64,000 nucleotides of DNA from Amblyornis subalaris (taxonomy: Eukaryota > Chordata > Aves > Passeriformes > Ptilonorhynchidae), in the NCBI GenBank assembly GCA_018881555.1, contig JACAXG010000014.1, forward strand, positions 6,127,213 through 6,191,212. The letters are read 5' to 3'. Below are positions 11,515-24,460 of the stretch, in pieces. Under the pieces are notes generated by a model. It searched no databases and had not been told where the DNA came from. It saw only the letters and a list, made by a program, of their open reading frames with translations. The translations under genes were made by a program, and so were the position numbers. Numbering within the stretch: position 1 is the stretch's first letter; every line of letters starts with the position of its first letter.

Positions 11515-11832
11515 GGTCATTGAAAATCCACGCCCTCGGAGAAGAGGTTCACAATAACAACCTTTTGAGCAAAGCAGGATGTCTACAGAGGAGGTGCAGG
11601 CAGACTCGGTGAGATACTCTGCAGCAANGCACGGAGCAGAGCCGTGGTGCAGACCCCACGCGGATTTAGGAGGATGTCGCGCAGCCATATGCTACGCAAA
11701 TGTTCAAGAAAGGCATCCATCCGCCCCCAGCACAGCAGGGAGCGAGCCAGAGGGGCAGCTTCTCCCGCACACGCACGGGGGCAAGCGGGCACGTACGGGG
11801 GGAACAGNGCTGTGCTCTGCAAAGAACGCTCA
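11515..11832. promoter_or_regulatory. Short CpG-rich cluster
   Basis: I count about 19 CpG dinucleotides in roughly 310 bp, including 'gtcgcgcagcc', 'cccgcacacgcacggggg' and 'gcgggcacgtacgggg'. CpG is sparse in the surrounding kilobases. The cluster begins next to an AAGGTCA extended half-site (about 11514-11520). It contains a plus-strand ATG at 11579 with A at -3, followed ten codons later by GACTCG|GTGAGA, a usable donor. This could be the CpG-island promoter and first exon of an unannotated transcript, an orphan island, or an enhancer. Open frames on both strands reflect the CpG-rich composition. Confidence 0.4.
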
Positions 11833-14100
11833 GGTTGATTAAGCCTTGTTGGAAATGCAGAGATAAAACAGAAGGAGAAAATAATCTTATGTGCTTTAAT
11901 TTCTTACTATTTTCTCTNTTTTTTTTTGCCGGAAGCTGAATCAGTGTAATAGCAAGCTTTGCTTTTCTGCTCCTGAAACAAAACACTCATTGCCAGAACA
12001 CAGGGCATTGGCCTTTATGAAGTTGTTGTCCTGCGTTCTAAAACACTTCCAAAAACCTTCCTTTTGCTACCGGTTACCTGTTTCGAGCCGACCTCTATAT
12101 TTCATAATCGCAATTTAGAAAATACTATTTAATTAACGTCCTTCCTTTGTATGCACAGTAAGTCCCATTTGTATGCATACAATTCACTCAGTCTGCGGTC
12201 TATAGCTGGCAAATAACACCACTTAACAGCTGTTAAATAGGGTAATCACCTGTTGTTATCCACAGGTAGCTTTAATTCAAATGCTAATTGCTCTCCGTGC
12301 TCTCCTTACAAGCCTGCCCCAATGTCAGCTGCTGTCTGTGCCACACCAGATGGATGGGAGCCTGGCANGGATCGCACTGTCCCTCCGCAGGAAAAAGGTC
12401 TGAGTTATAAAAAAACCTTACTCCCCTACAGCGCCGTGACCAAAAATAAANAAAAGGCACAAAGATTAAACAGTGAAGGTCTTTCAAGAGCGCAAGAAAG
12501 GCAGGAAAAAGCAATGAATGGGGAAGACGAAGAAAAGGAGTGCAGACAGGGCATTAAATATTGTATGAGCTGGTGCTTCAGCCTATTTACAACCAAAATG
12601 AGTTAACGTTCACCATTAACTAAACTCAGTTTGAGAGCNTTCAGAAACAGCTGTTGCAGATGTCTGTCAGAGTCAGCCCAAACTGATAGGAAATGAGAGC
12701 TAAACTGCTTGGACAGGTCAGGTATTTGTAAAAATCCCTCCGGAAAAAATAAAATTTCTAGCCTGATACAGGTAAATCCTTTTTTTTTTTCATAGATGTA
12801 ATTCTTCACAAAAAGAATCATAAAATCTTTCTCCCCTTGGTAGAAATGCCTCAAAACCACACTGCACTACTTACTTCTCATAGCAAGAGGCTTCGGATTA
12901 TTTTTTTTCTGAAATNTCACCAATCCACCCGAGCTCTCTGGAGGCACAGTTTCATGTTGTGCTTAATTTCNTCAAACTGTGCATCCCTGCCAAAAGCGAT
13001 GGTTTAATTCCGACTCCTTTCCCCTCTTAACTCCATTGACGTGTTCCTCACTNTTTCCTCTTATTAGATTTAGTCATCCCCTCTGTTTCTGGAATGTGAC
13101 TCACTGGTCCAATGGGAAAGTAATTTATTTGGAGGAGAGATCTTCGTGTGAGAGCCCCCAGGTAGACAGGATTAAGGCTGGTGTAGGATGGTGCCCTGGA
13201 CTGTCCTGTGTGCCTTGCTGCTGTACAGTGGAGCCCTGGAGTTCCTGGCTGCACAGCTGTGGGTTTTATTGGGTTTTATTCTAGACCCCCTGACTGTAAA
13301 AGGGCCATTCATTCCTCGGTGCTGTCNGATTTTCACACTGCACTGGAATCACTTCCCTGCCCTGCTCTCTGAAGGGCTGCTTTTTCCAAAGGTGGTCAAA
13401 GCCATCCATCGGCTGCCTGAGAGCAGAACCTCTCTGCTCGGTTTCTACTCTTTGATCTGCTCAACTTGGATAATTCTGCTGGGTGCCAAAACTCCAGCCC
13501 AAATAGCCCTCAGCTCCAGAGGATACCTGCCTTTCCACCGGGACAAAGTGGTGGCCTCGGGAAATGACTGCGAGCACAAGGCTACACTTTTTCCTGCCCT
13601 CAACATATTTTTCAATTAAATAGGAGATAAACACCATCACAGGTGAAACCTGGCTCTGAGAGAGGAATCAAAGCCTGTAAAAGTCACATATTAGATAAAT
13701 CTGCAGCAGGTACGGGCACAGGTTTCAGTTTTGGTCTGAGCTCACTGCATTGATGGGAGCTCCGGCCTTGGAGAGAGGAGCTGCTCAAAATTTCCAAACT
13801 TTAAATTAAAAAGCATGTATGCAAGAGTGCCCCGGTTCTCTGATATCTTGTGCTCATGATGACAGGAGGGAGGGATGAAAACCTATTAAACCCACGTCAC
13901 TTTATCTCTTGGTGTCCTGCTTTAGGGTCATAATTGAAATGAACATCCTGTAGCAATCACCACTTATCTGTGAATGTTCATTTTAGCAAAGTCGATTATT
14001 TCAATCATCAGAAGGAAAGAACTGCTTGTTTGACAGTTATGACTCATTAACACACATTTCATTTTGATGAGCATTTTTTTTTTTGTTTTGCATATTTTGC
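11833..14100. other. Unique DNA with conserved-element texture, no gene seen
   Basis: A perfect 14-bp palindrome, TTGTATGCATACAA, sits at 12169-12182 with a partial copy of its left arm about 20-25 bp upstream. A homeodomain-like AT-rich block runs from about 12090 to 12300 and another from 13870 to 14060. A plus-strand open frame at 13188-13619 (143 codons) has no family resemblance or splice context. A T tract lies at 12780-12790. No CR1 is present. Confidence 0.45.
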
Positions 14101-17100
14101 TTACAGGAGGGGAGTAAAATAAAATATGTGTAAAATGACGCAGAGTTCATGCTTTGATGGACTTTTATAATCTCTCAATAAAAAACTGTAAGTAGGCCTG
14201 CTTTGCCTGTTTAAAAACTACATTATGTCTGATTCTNTTTAAGACTGTAAATAGAAAAATAAAGCTAAAAAATATAGTTGTAAAGTTGATAATAAAAAAT
14301 AGTTATATGTAAAACTCTGTTAAGTATAAATATACACTTTAATACTCATTCAATCTTGCATGAAAAAAGAAAACAAATCAAAAAAAGCTAAGTAAAAATT
14401 TGAATGCTGCACTTTCCCTATTTAAGTCAAAATCAATCCACACTTTCATTTACATTCAATGAGAAATTGAAAACCAGTTGGTCAAACTATTCCTTTCATT
14501 TAACACTGGCTGTATAACCAAAATAAAATAATTCAAACAACTTAAAGAAGGGGTTTTTGTCACTTTTCAAGGAAAAAAAACCACATAAATTAATAATTGA
14601 CTTAATTTTTCTTTCATCCCAGAGATCACAGGTCAAGATATCATTAAGCACATTCCATCCTGAAACAACAGAATTGCACAATTTACTCTTTTGTCAATTA
14701 TACCAAAAGATTAAAGATGGCTTGGTGTGAGGATACACAGCAATGGGGAAACTTAACCCTCTGGGACTGAGCCACAGCTTTTAGTCAATTCCTGAAGTCA
14801 TAACTCATTTTGTTAGGAGTCACAAAAGGCCACTGCTATCTCTTGTATTACTGCTCAAATTAGTAATATCCTTTTTCTCCCACAGTTTAAGTTCAATGAC
14901 TGCTTTTGCTGCCCCTACCTCTGTATACCCACTGTAATTCATTCGGGACAGCAGCTCACCTGGAGAACCCAACCTATTTGGAAATTTACTGGTGGTAATT
15001 TTAATTCCACTAGGCTGTGTCATGTACAATGTGACATAAAGAAGCAACTGAGGTAATATTGGATACCACCAGGCCCATATTTAGTTCCCCTAGAGGTAGA
15101 GAAGGAAGAGAGCACCAATTTAATGAAAACTGAGAGANGAAAGACCAAAAAATTGCAGTTTCAAAGCAGGCTTCTCTCAGATCTTCTTTTACGATACCAT
15201 TGCTGGAATGACAGATTTGCACCCACCAGGTTCAGTGTAATTCTGGAAAGACTTGTGGAGTNTAGAGTGTGAAGCCACCTTTAGAGAAGAGGACTTCCAC
15301 CTCACCTCAGACAGTGCTGATGTGGCAAGGAGGTCCTGGGCACAGGTCGTTGGGTCGAGCTGTTTCTTTCTTTCCTACTTGTCTATGTATTTGCAGAGTG
15401 AAATTGAAAGATGAATTAAATACACAAATAGACACGTAAAACTTTTGAAAGCTGTGTGCTGATATTCCCTGACACGAGTAGGGTGATGGAAGGTGTTTGG
15501 TACAAACAGCTGTGAGAAGGAGGAAGACCTAAAGCTCTAGATCTGCTGCCAGCGAGCTAGAAACTATGTCTGCTTTAGAAGGTCACTCTTCCCCAACTCT
15601 CTNCTTCACAGCTTTTGCTGAAAACACACTGAGTTGCATAAAATCCTGTATTTTTTTTTTTGGTAACAGATAAACAAAATCCTAGTGATCACTTTTCCTC
15701 ATAGAACAGCTCCTGAAGAGAGGCAAACCCATCTTGCTCAAGACAGTACCTANTTTCACAAGTAGCCTTTAATATTGATGTTCGCAGGTCATGACTCCCC
15801 TTTAACAAGCAATAATGAATTACACCAACATCACAGATCTCCAGCNCTGTGCCACAAGGGAAGCAGGAACGTGCATGTAAAGTATCTCAGGAATTACAGG
15901 ATGGAGCAGTGCCCGTGTTCCCCTGAGCCTCAGCCCACGACCGAGGGCACAGGATGGCATGTGATGGCCAACGACTGAGCTCACCCACCCTGCTGGTGGC
16001 CTGGGCTGGGGCCAGGGGGTGCAGCAAACCCCCAGCACACAGCACAGCTCCAGGGCCAGCAGGTTTCCAACAGCAAGGCTGTTGCAGAGATAATTCACTC
16101 AGTGTAAATCTTTGGGACACTTTCGGAGGGCACTCGGAGCTGTGTTGCCCCTCCCAACACTCTGCTGCAGTGGGGGCTGCAGCTCTGATCTGAATCACAA
16201 CCAGTTGCTAAATTTAGGTTAAATTGATTCAGTTATTAAACCTTTGCAGCAATTTCCAAAGCCTGGAGTTGCTAGTCTAAACATTCTTTGTAATCGTGGT
16301 TTAAAGGAAAACTTCAAAACTATCACTCACCAAGGAGTGAATTATGTTTAGAGGCTGGAATAAACTGGAGAGAGGAGGAATTTTTTTCTTTAAGTGACAG
16401 ACTTAACCTATTATTAATCTTCAGACATGAACAAATACTTCTAGTCCCTGAATCAACGGAGAACTTATTAACTGTCAGAATATTAAAAGGCATACCTAAT
16501 ACATTTTGCTGGGAGCAATTGCTGATAAGTGCTGGTGCAGTAAGACATAGGGAGAGGTGAATCTGGGAATGCCTGTCAAACATCCTGGCAAATGAAATAT
16601 GAAGAAATCAATCACATTTTAATCTACAGGTACAGGATCTTTGGGGTATCAAAGTAAAAATCTGATTTTGAGAAGTTTTTAAAGAAACAATNTGGTTTTT
16701 CCCTTTTTCAAAATTATGTAACTTTTCCAAGTCAGATTTCCCCCTGAGTTTTACCTCTTTCAAAACTGTGCAGTTCCACAGACTGAGACAGCATGATGAG
16801 TTACCTGGCAGCATGACTCCNGTTTTGTTTAGTATTGTTTACAATTTTCTATCCAGATTATATGGTTCTCATCGAAAAATATATAGAAATTCCAAACTGG
16901 GCATTTAAAATGTAGAGAGATTCAATCAGTAGGGGATGTTCCTTTCAGGATAAGACTGTTGGGGTAGAAGGAAAAATAAAACACTACGTGGAACACAGCA
17001 AAACTATGTAAACTGCAACTGTAATAATTACTTTCTCGGGAAGAACTATAATTGCAGAGCCGTGGTCAGGCAAATCAAGTGTCTCACACCACGTGCCTCC

Positions 17101-20039
17101 TCTTCCGTGGCAGGGAACTCCATTTCTAATACCACCAGATGGTCCAAATGTTTTAGGCCATGGTGAAATATCTCATGTGAAGGAAAACTGCATCATCAAT
17201 GCCAACATTTCACACTGTCCATTACCCTACCTGTGTCATGCTCTCCTATCCTTGTAACAGCCTGTGAATTAAGTATCTACAAGAATCCATGCAAAAAAAT
17301 CANCTTCTAAATGAAATAATTACTGTTGATGGTTAGAAATTAAAAAAAATGAAGTTGCTTTATAACAAAAAGTAACCAAAGGGATGAACGCATCATTTCT
17401 CTACAAGCTGTTTCTTAGGTTTTGAGATTAGCTGNAGCATTTTCCCACCCAGCTATAAAAAAATACAATTTTTAAAAGACATCTAGCTNTAATATATTAA
17501 TTATCATACCTTCTTCTAAATTCTGGCATGAATTTAAAGTCTAATCCATAGTAATTATGATACTTCAGTTAATTCTGCCATTAATTAATGTGTGGTACTT
17601 CCTGATTCATCAATACCAAAATTTCATTTCCTTTAAGTAGCATTTCTCTCTATTCCTCAGGAAAAGTTCTGAATCTATTGAAGTTAAAATACTGATGGAA
17701 ATTAAATTATCCTGTGAATAAAATCAATATTGCTTTTCTCTGAGGAGGAATAAGCTGCATATTTAACATTAATCACCNGATAAATGCATAAGAGATAAAT
17801 AAAGAAAAGTGCAAGTCAAAAATTAGATCTTTTCTCCGGCAGTAGGGACTTGATTAAATAGGTCAAGAAGTCATGAAAAATAATTATTGCTTCTTTATTT
17901 GTGATAACCACTTTTAAATGGGAATTTGTTGCCTGGTTTCCTTCAGTTACAAGAAAATTAAACACAAATAATATTTTAATTCTTTTCTTTTTTGCATTGT
18001 CCAAAGGAAAAGCACCNAACAAGAAGGCTGTTAACAATTTTGAAATAAAATCAATGAGTTATAGGCACTCCTGTACTTTTCCTACAAAAGATAATTCACA
18101 TAAAAACTCATTGGAATAAAGCAGAAACAGGTTGGGTTAGAAGTCAAGGAAAAAAAATATACCCCCAATATAAATACTGTCATAAGAATATGGTACCTCT
18201 GTGTCACTGTCTGTCTTCATTAAACTCTTTGCCACTGATATAAATTGTCAGAGAATTATGAAGTTTCATGTTGTCCCCTTTACAAAACAATCTATTAATA
18301 GATGAAGATATTAGCTTGCTATAACAATCTATTTTAATGATTCTCTCTTTTTCCTAGGTGCAGTCTGGCTTGTGTGGGAAAGACAAGTTCCACGTGCCTC
18401 AGTCCTGCTCATTAGAATTTAATCTGAGGGAAAGGGCTCAAATGAGTTTAAGTGAATGCATATTTGTGGAATAAAGTTCCAAAGCCATATGTCCTTCACC
18501 CTGGGAGATGAAGGAAGGCTCTACCACTGTGCCTACCTGCACATTTCCATTTATATGCCTAAAATTACACACAGTCAGACCCTTCAGGCTTAAACAGAAC
18601 CAGGGCTCATATCCTGTTGCTTNTCAGTCTTCAGTAAAGCGACTTGAAATGCTTTGTTTGAAAATCTTCTGCACAAAGAAATATCTGTGAGCCACAATGT
18701 AAATGATGTTAAATTTTTTCAACAAGAACATTTGAAACGAAAGCCATTGTTTCAAAATGTTAATACAAAGCAGACTCACTAGCTTTAAATAACAGGTTAG
18801 CTCCCATGGAAATTATATTCTGATATTACCAATNATTTTTTTCCTATGTCTTTTTAATATTTAAATACTTTTCTTGTGCATTCTAAGAAAACTAATNTCA
18901 AGATGTCAGCAATTCCTGCAGTGAAAGCATTTCTGTTCCTGAAGAAAGCTGAAATCAATCAGTGTATTCTGCACCGAAACCAGCAGAATTCCAGCTTATA
19001 TTTTACAGACCTCCTAAAAGCCCAGTGGCTGTAAGAACAGAACAAAACACAGGAACAACGTGATGTGCATGTGTTCAAAGGTAACAGGATGGCATAAAAA
19101 TGACTACATTTCCATGGAAGATCTTCCAAAACCTTACTGAGCAAGANTTGAGGCTCATCTCCACAAATGTCAGATTTTTGTTAACCAGAAATGGACCTTA
19201 AATTTAGGTCTGAATATCCACATTCTAATTCAATTAAAGGTCACTTTTTTCTCTATGTGGAGTCTTTCAAAATACTGACTGCTAACTGCCCCCACTCTCC
19301 AAGAACCCAAATAGCTCGACTTTACCCTTCTCTAGGGAAAGCTTAANGACAGGCAATAGTGCAAAGAACAGGTAATTACTGAACCTGACTGTGCTTTGAG
19401 TTTAGTCCTCCCTAAATGGTTCGACTTCCACACTCAGCTGAAAAATGGTTCTCTGAAACGATTTTGCTGTGCTAAAAATGACTAAACAGATATTTAGCTG
19501 GTGGAATTTTAGAAGAATTATGTCAGTTCACCACTGCNAAGTCCCATCACTATCATGCAAGTCCTTGACAGATTGCCCTCAGCAGCGTTTAACGAGGAAG
19601 CAGTCAGAAATCAATGATAGCACAAAAAAAAAAAAAAAAAGTTGAGGCAATTTATGCAACNTTAGTGAGAAATGCCATATAATGGATGTAAGGGCCATCA
19701 GTCATCATTTACTAAATGCAACAAAAGAGACATTGGGTGTTGTTTTCACGCACAGAAATCACTGAAGTAGAGGCAGCCATTTATACATACTCAGAGTACA
19801 AAACTTTAAGGTCACTAGCTTTTCCTTTGTAGCAATCTCCTGTTAAGTCTAAATGAGGATTTGTAATTGTAAGCTTGGATAAAGTCAACATTTACCATTA
19901 TGATTACAGAGAACTACTGCGGTATTTTGGATTAGGCTGTCATGCAAGCCATGTCAGAGCAGGTTTTTTTAAACTGTGATTATCACCTAGACTTATCTGG
20001 ATTTATCACGCCTGCACAATTAAGATTTAAAAGCCAAAT
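14101..20039. other. AT-rich unique DNA, no gene seen
   Basis: About 6 kb of AT-rich DNA. Minus-strand frames at 14820-15047 look protein-like in composition but have no family match. CAG|GTGAGC interrupts that frame near 14956. An acceptor-like TTTTTCCTAG ends at 18359 on the plus strand with an AATAAA at 18471, but no donor or downstream element supports an exon. Homopolymer tracts occur at 15650-15661 (T) and 19624-19640 (17 A). Confidence 0.5.
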
Positions 20040-20139
20040 CACAAAAGCCAAGCCAAAGGAGTCAAAGACGGCCCCAAAAGCTTTCTGATCGCTAATCCTT
20101 CGTATTGCTCTCGCTCAAAAGCCTGGTATCACTTTATGC

Positions 20140-20890
20140 CTTTCCACATCCGAATNCAGTTAGGAAATTTAAGCCAATGCCGTACCCAGTGAGGCTCCGC
20201 ACTACACAGAGGGCAGCCTGAACGCCGTTCCTTTTGTCCNATCCCTTTGTCTGAGGACTCAGCCCCCTCAGCTGGCGTGAGGAGCTCCAGAGAGCACAAA
20301 CCCATCTCATGCAACTCCACGGCGAGGAGGGGCTGGCGGGTCAGGGGGTTAACATCTGCTATAAATACCACAGGGCTTCTTGGCCCGAACTGCAGAATGA
20401 GATTGCTTGACGTTTCTGCGCGGCACGGGCTGCGTCACCCTCTGCCTCGCTGCGCGACACAGCTCGGAGCACGGGGTCAGGCACACAAAAGGAATAATGC
20501 ACTCGAGTTTTCTCACAGAAACACGCCGTGGAAGCCTGCACGTACGAGTAACAAGCGTTCCAAACCACCAGAATCTCAAAGCACGCCGAGTTCCAATTCT
20601 TATTCAGCTCCTCAGTCNGGTCTGAATCGTACGCCAAGATAGAGATTTTATTAAGGTGTGTATATATATATAGATATAATCTAAAAGCAACAGACCGCAA
20701 AAAAAAAGTGCACCGAAAGATCAATTTTTGATTTGGGTATTGAGGTCATAGCCTGCTCCTCTTCCATTAAAGAATGTTTTTTTAGCGAGTTCAGTGGAGC
20801 AAGGGGAAGAGGAACACTTAGCGCTAAATGGATGCTGGCGGGGCGGCCGCTTTGAACGGTGGCTGCGGAGTGGCAGATCTCCGAANGGCT
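20140..20890. promoter_or_regulatory. CpG-rich cluster with TATA box
   Basis: About 30 CpG dinucleotides fall between 20140 and 20640, and about nine more between 20790 and 20905. The densest part is 20410-20480 ('tctgcgcggcacgggctgcg', 'gctgcgcgacacagctcgg'). A NotI-type site GCGGCCGC lies at 20843-20850; such sites are characteristic of CpG islands. The plus-strand TATA box at 20360-20367 sits inside the dense part. Open frames on both strands (131 and 121 codons) overlap each other and are best explained by composition. This could be a promoter of an unannotated transcript or a CpG-rich enhancer. The density is clear from the sequence; the function is inferred. Confidence 0.45.
20360..20367 (+). 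promoter_or_regulatory. TATA box candidate TATAAATA
   Basis: TATAAATA matches the TATA-binding-protein consensus and lies at the start of the CpG-dense segment, so transcription would begin near 20390-20400 on the plus strand. TATA-like strings are common in AT-rich DNA; the position inside a CpG cluster is what makes this one worth noting. The downstream sequence has no long plausible coding frame. Confidence 0.3.
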
Positions 20891-21200
20891 CTGACCTCCC
20901 TGCACGCAGCTGTCAGCACAGCAACACTTGAAAGCTTTTTCACACGCTTTTCTCACATATTTCGTAAATGCAATACAGGCAACCAACTTTAATGCTCCCC
21001 ACGCAAGGATTTTTATTCAGTTTTCATCTACACAGAATAGGAGAGGGGCTCACTGAAATAGTTGAAGGCTGGTTTAAACTGTTTCCACTAATCACTTATT
21101 GTCTATCTATCAACTTTGAAAATTTAAAAAAAAAAAAAAGAAAAGGAGAAAATTGCAGCAATGAAGTTAGAATGACAAAGAGTAGTAAATACAACAGATA
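20891..21200. other. Unique DNA, no gene seen
   Basis: Transition from the CpG-rich cluster to AT-rich DNA. A purine tract with a long A run lies near 21125-21150. Confidence 0.5.
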
Positions 21201-21347
21201 ATCCCTGGAAGTGTTCAAGGACAGGCTGGATGGGGCTCTGAGCAAGCTGGTATAGTGGGTGGCATCCCATGGCAGAGGGGTTGGAATGAAATTATCTTTA
21301 AAGTCCCTTCCAATTCAAATCTTTCTATGATTCTGTGATTCTATGAC
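21201..21347 (+). mobile_element. CR1 LINE 3' fragment with terminal repeats
   Basis: Matches the last 145 bp or so of avian CR1: 'atccctggaagtgttcaagg', 'acaggctggatggggctctg', 'agcaagctgg', 'aaagtcccttccaattcaaa'. It ends in the family's tandem ATTCTRTG motif ('ctatgattctgtgattctatg'-type, spread over about 21323-21345), which marks a complete 3' end. It is 5'-truncated and moderately diverged, in plus orientation. Confidence 0.95.
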
Positions 21348-24300
21348 ATTGATACTCCTGAAGAGAATGTCAGAACCAGACAAGATCATCCAGAGCAGTG
21401 TGAAGGTAGAGTTTGTAACATCAATTGACTTAAGGTCAGACTTAGGTCTCACATTGATATAACATTTTAAATAATCTCAGTTGCACGTTATAGCCTCAGA
21501 ATTATGGTTATACAGAACTAGTGTAAAGCTGAAAAAAATTGTCATTGCTAAAGGAGAAGTTAAATTATACTTAAGACTATTAATAACATATCACATATTC
21601 AGTGTCTACATTATTTTAGTTATAAAAGCATCCTCCTCCACCTAAGGCATTAACTTTTTGTGATATAATGCTACTTCTTTCCTGTCAGCATGGTGAATTT
21701 TTAAAAAGAATACATCTAATGGGTGAACACAGAGCACAGTATACCAAGAGAGTGACAGATGCCAAGTGTGTGTGCCACCCACCCATTCCGAGATCTCTCA
21801 CCACCCCTGTACGGCACCTGAGCTGCACTGTCCAGAAAATGAGACAGACTTCATTTTCAAAACAGTTACAGAGGCTTGGATATGAGGAGAGACAACATAA
21901 GGAACAAGTTATATTGTTGTGTAGAATTAAATTCAGGGACCATTTTGAAAGAGCCTACCCATTCCACAGAACGTCCCTGTTGCGTTTTTAAAGTCTGTTG
22001 CAGTTTGTGATTTATCCTCTGCAACAGTCCTCCCTATAATTGTATAAGCTTATATAAACACACNTGCTAATTTATACACCACAACATGAGAATTTTCCAA
22101 GGTCAAGAGATGTAAATTATTTGTGATTGCACCAATTAGAAGTGGGTGCTTTCTGAAGCCAGACTGTTTTATGACATGCTAATCCACCAAATCATTTTAT
22201 ATATGTCACAAAAGCAATTTCCCAAATATCCTAGACAGCTTTTTAGTTGTATGAGGTTTGAATGAATCTTAAATACAGTCTAAGTCCTCATTTTGGAGCC
22301 ACTGATATTAAGTACTATTAAATATTTCATTCCACATGCTGAAGGAGGAGAAAGGAAGGTTTGTAGGAAGATAAGTATCTCTCAAACTGATCTTTTAATT
22401 CTACTAAGAATTCATTGCACTACTATTGTTATGAAAAGATTTCCCGAGCAGTAGGTGGAATTCTTAAACCTTATGCAGAGAGAAATAAATTCTGAATGAC
22501 CATGTTAGAACCAGCAACTGAAATATGGTCTGGTTGAATAGCTAACAGGCATTATATAAAACCCAACCCAGCTCTTCCTTCTTTAATAGTGTCATTCAGC
22601 TTATTTTCATCAGATTCTTATTTTCATTTACACAAACAGGCATTAGAATTCCACAGATAAAATGGACCATTTTCTGTAATTCATCAAAGAGATGAAGACT
22701 CTACTTTTAATGTTAAGACCCTTGGGATGTTGCACTGAAAAGCATTCCATCATAATTTCTAACAAAAAAAATTCTTTGAAGTACAGTAAATAAATATTTA
22801 GGCAGCTCAGTAGATAGGATGTAGTTTCATTCCTTCACATTTCCTAACATGACTCCTTACCAATATAATTTTCAGTTCAAATGACTTGCAGAATCTACAA
22901 ATACTTTATGTTAATTAACTTCTAGAGATACATTGGTTTTTTTTTCTATTTGAGCACATAATAGTTATTGGATCGGCGCAATGTCATGAACTTTGATATT
23001 TTCAGAGGGAAGACAGACAACTTTATAAGGATCTCTGAAAATGAAGATTCTGCTTTAATAAAGGACTGTTGAGTTTGATGTAGTATTTTAATAAAGGCTA
23101 GTATTGTAGCAGCTAAGGGAGAAAATCATTAAACCATGACTCTGTGTGTATGCAGAACTCCTTTTGTGTAAAAGTTAAAAAAAACAACAACAACAACAAA
23201 TAAAAACAACTCAGAGCAAACATTTCACTCTTTGATTCTATTGTTCTGCTATAACAGCACTGTGGTTTCAGTTTGAAATGAAAGACTTGTGGTTGCAATT
23301 CACAGCCTGCTCTCCTCTTGACTCCCCCAGTGCATTTTCCCACAATTCTGATTGCAATTACTCAACACTTCCATGACTGTCTCAGGATCTCACCTGCCGA
23401 ATTTTTTTGTGACAAAGAGCATCTATCAAATTTACTGCTGTGTAACCAATAGAAACATGAAGCTAAGACTGCTANGGAACACCAGCATGGGGATACTATG
23501 ATTTAACCTAACTTTCCTTCCAACATTTTCACCTTTTACAGAAGTTAATTACAAGAAAGAGACAGAATGATGATAAATATTGATCAAAAAAATCACAGGA
23601 GAACACTTTTTTCTAGGAAAGCTCACAAAAACNAGCAACAATATTTGAAGATAATAAAAAAGTTGCAGATACAAATTAGAAGAAAATACCAGCTTTCTTC
23701 ATAGCTGCATATGAACAAGACCAAAAAAGCCCGGAAAAATTATTTGAGTGACATTTCAACTGCTATGAGATGCAATTCCACAGCTGAAAACAAAGTTTGA
23801 ATTTTTTATGATTTTTACTTTTGGGTCACAANGAATTAATGAAACAAGTAATGATCTTAAGCTACACAGGAAACTGAATATACTCAGTAAAATTAGAAGC
23901 AAGCTTGAAGCATCCTCTTTGCCCGAGGCAACAGAAATGACGGATGATAGTCTGAGGAATACTCTTTGCATTCTGGACTACTAAATAAGTAATCTCATTA
24001 ATCTTCTTGCAGCTTTTACCTTTTACTTCTGCTGTAACTACATAAACCTTGAGAATGTTGGATGTTTTTTCCTTGCATCTTTGATATTGGATAACACCAG
24101 TTGGATGCACTGGGAGTTAAGACAATTGCAAAGGGTCTGTGCAATGTTGGTTNGCTACTTCAACAAGCAGTTTTAGTGCACAGTTAGAGGATAACAACAC
24201 AGTACTTAATGCAAACAAAACCTAAACAACAGAAAATACCTTCGAGATGGAACATTTCCAGTTCTGGGTTGTGCTTTGCAATAAAATTCCGAAGTCAGTG

Positions 24301-24460
24301 AGCCAAGCTAAAACATCTGGTATGACAAAATAAAGCAGGAAGCAGGGCAGGGTGAAGGGTGGAATTCAGCTCTTACCCACATTTTGTGGAACCAACAGTG
24401 GGCAGGCCAAGGCAACCAATACTTCTAGTGAGCACTTTTATTCTGATTAATTCTAATATT
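21348..24460. other. Unique DNA, no gene seen
   Basis: About 3 kb of AT-rich DNA with no recognised repeat family beyond a (CAA)n run at 23184-23200. Open frames are under 110 codons and show no splice context. On the minus strand a strong donor GGCAG|GTGAGA occurs near 23397 with a moderate acceptor about 45 bp upstream of it; I regard this as chance. Confidence 0.5.

Noticed and set aside
14820..15222. Protein-like minus-strand frames, possible retroviral gag or pol remnant
   Set aside because: No recognisable retroviral motif, no LTR or primer-binding site nearby, and two different frames would be needed.
18340..18490. Terminal exon with acceptor TTTTTCCTAG and AATAAA
   Set aside because: No donor or upstream partner, no GT-rich element after the hexamer, and AATAAA is common in AT-rich DNA.
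20247..20724. Opposed 131- and 121-codon frames as genes
   Set aside because: They overlap on opposite strands inside a CpG-rich cluster and show no family motifs; composition explains them.
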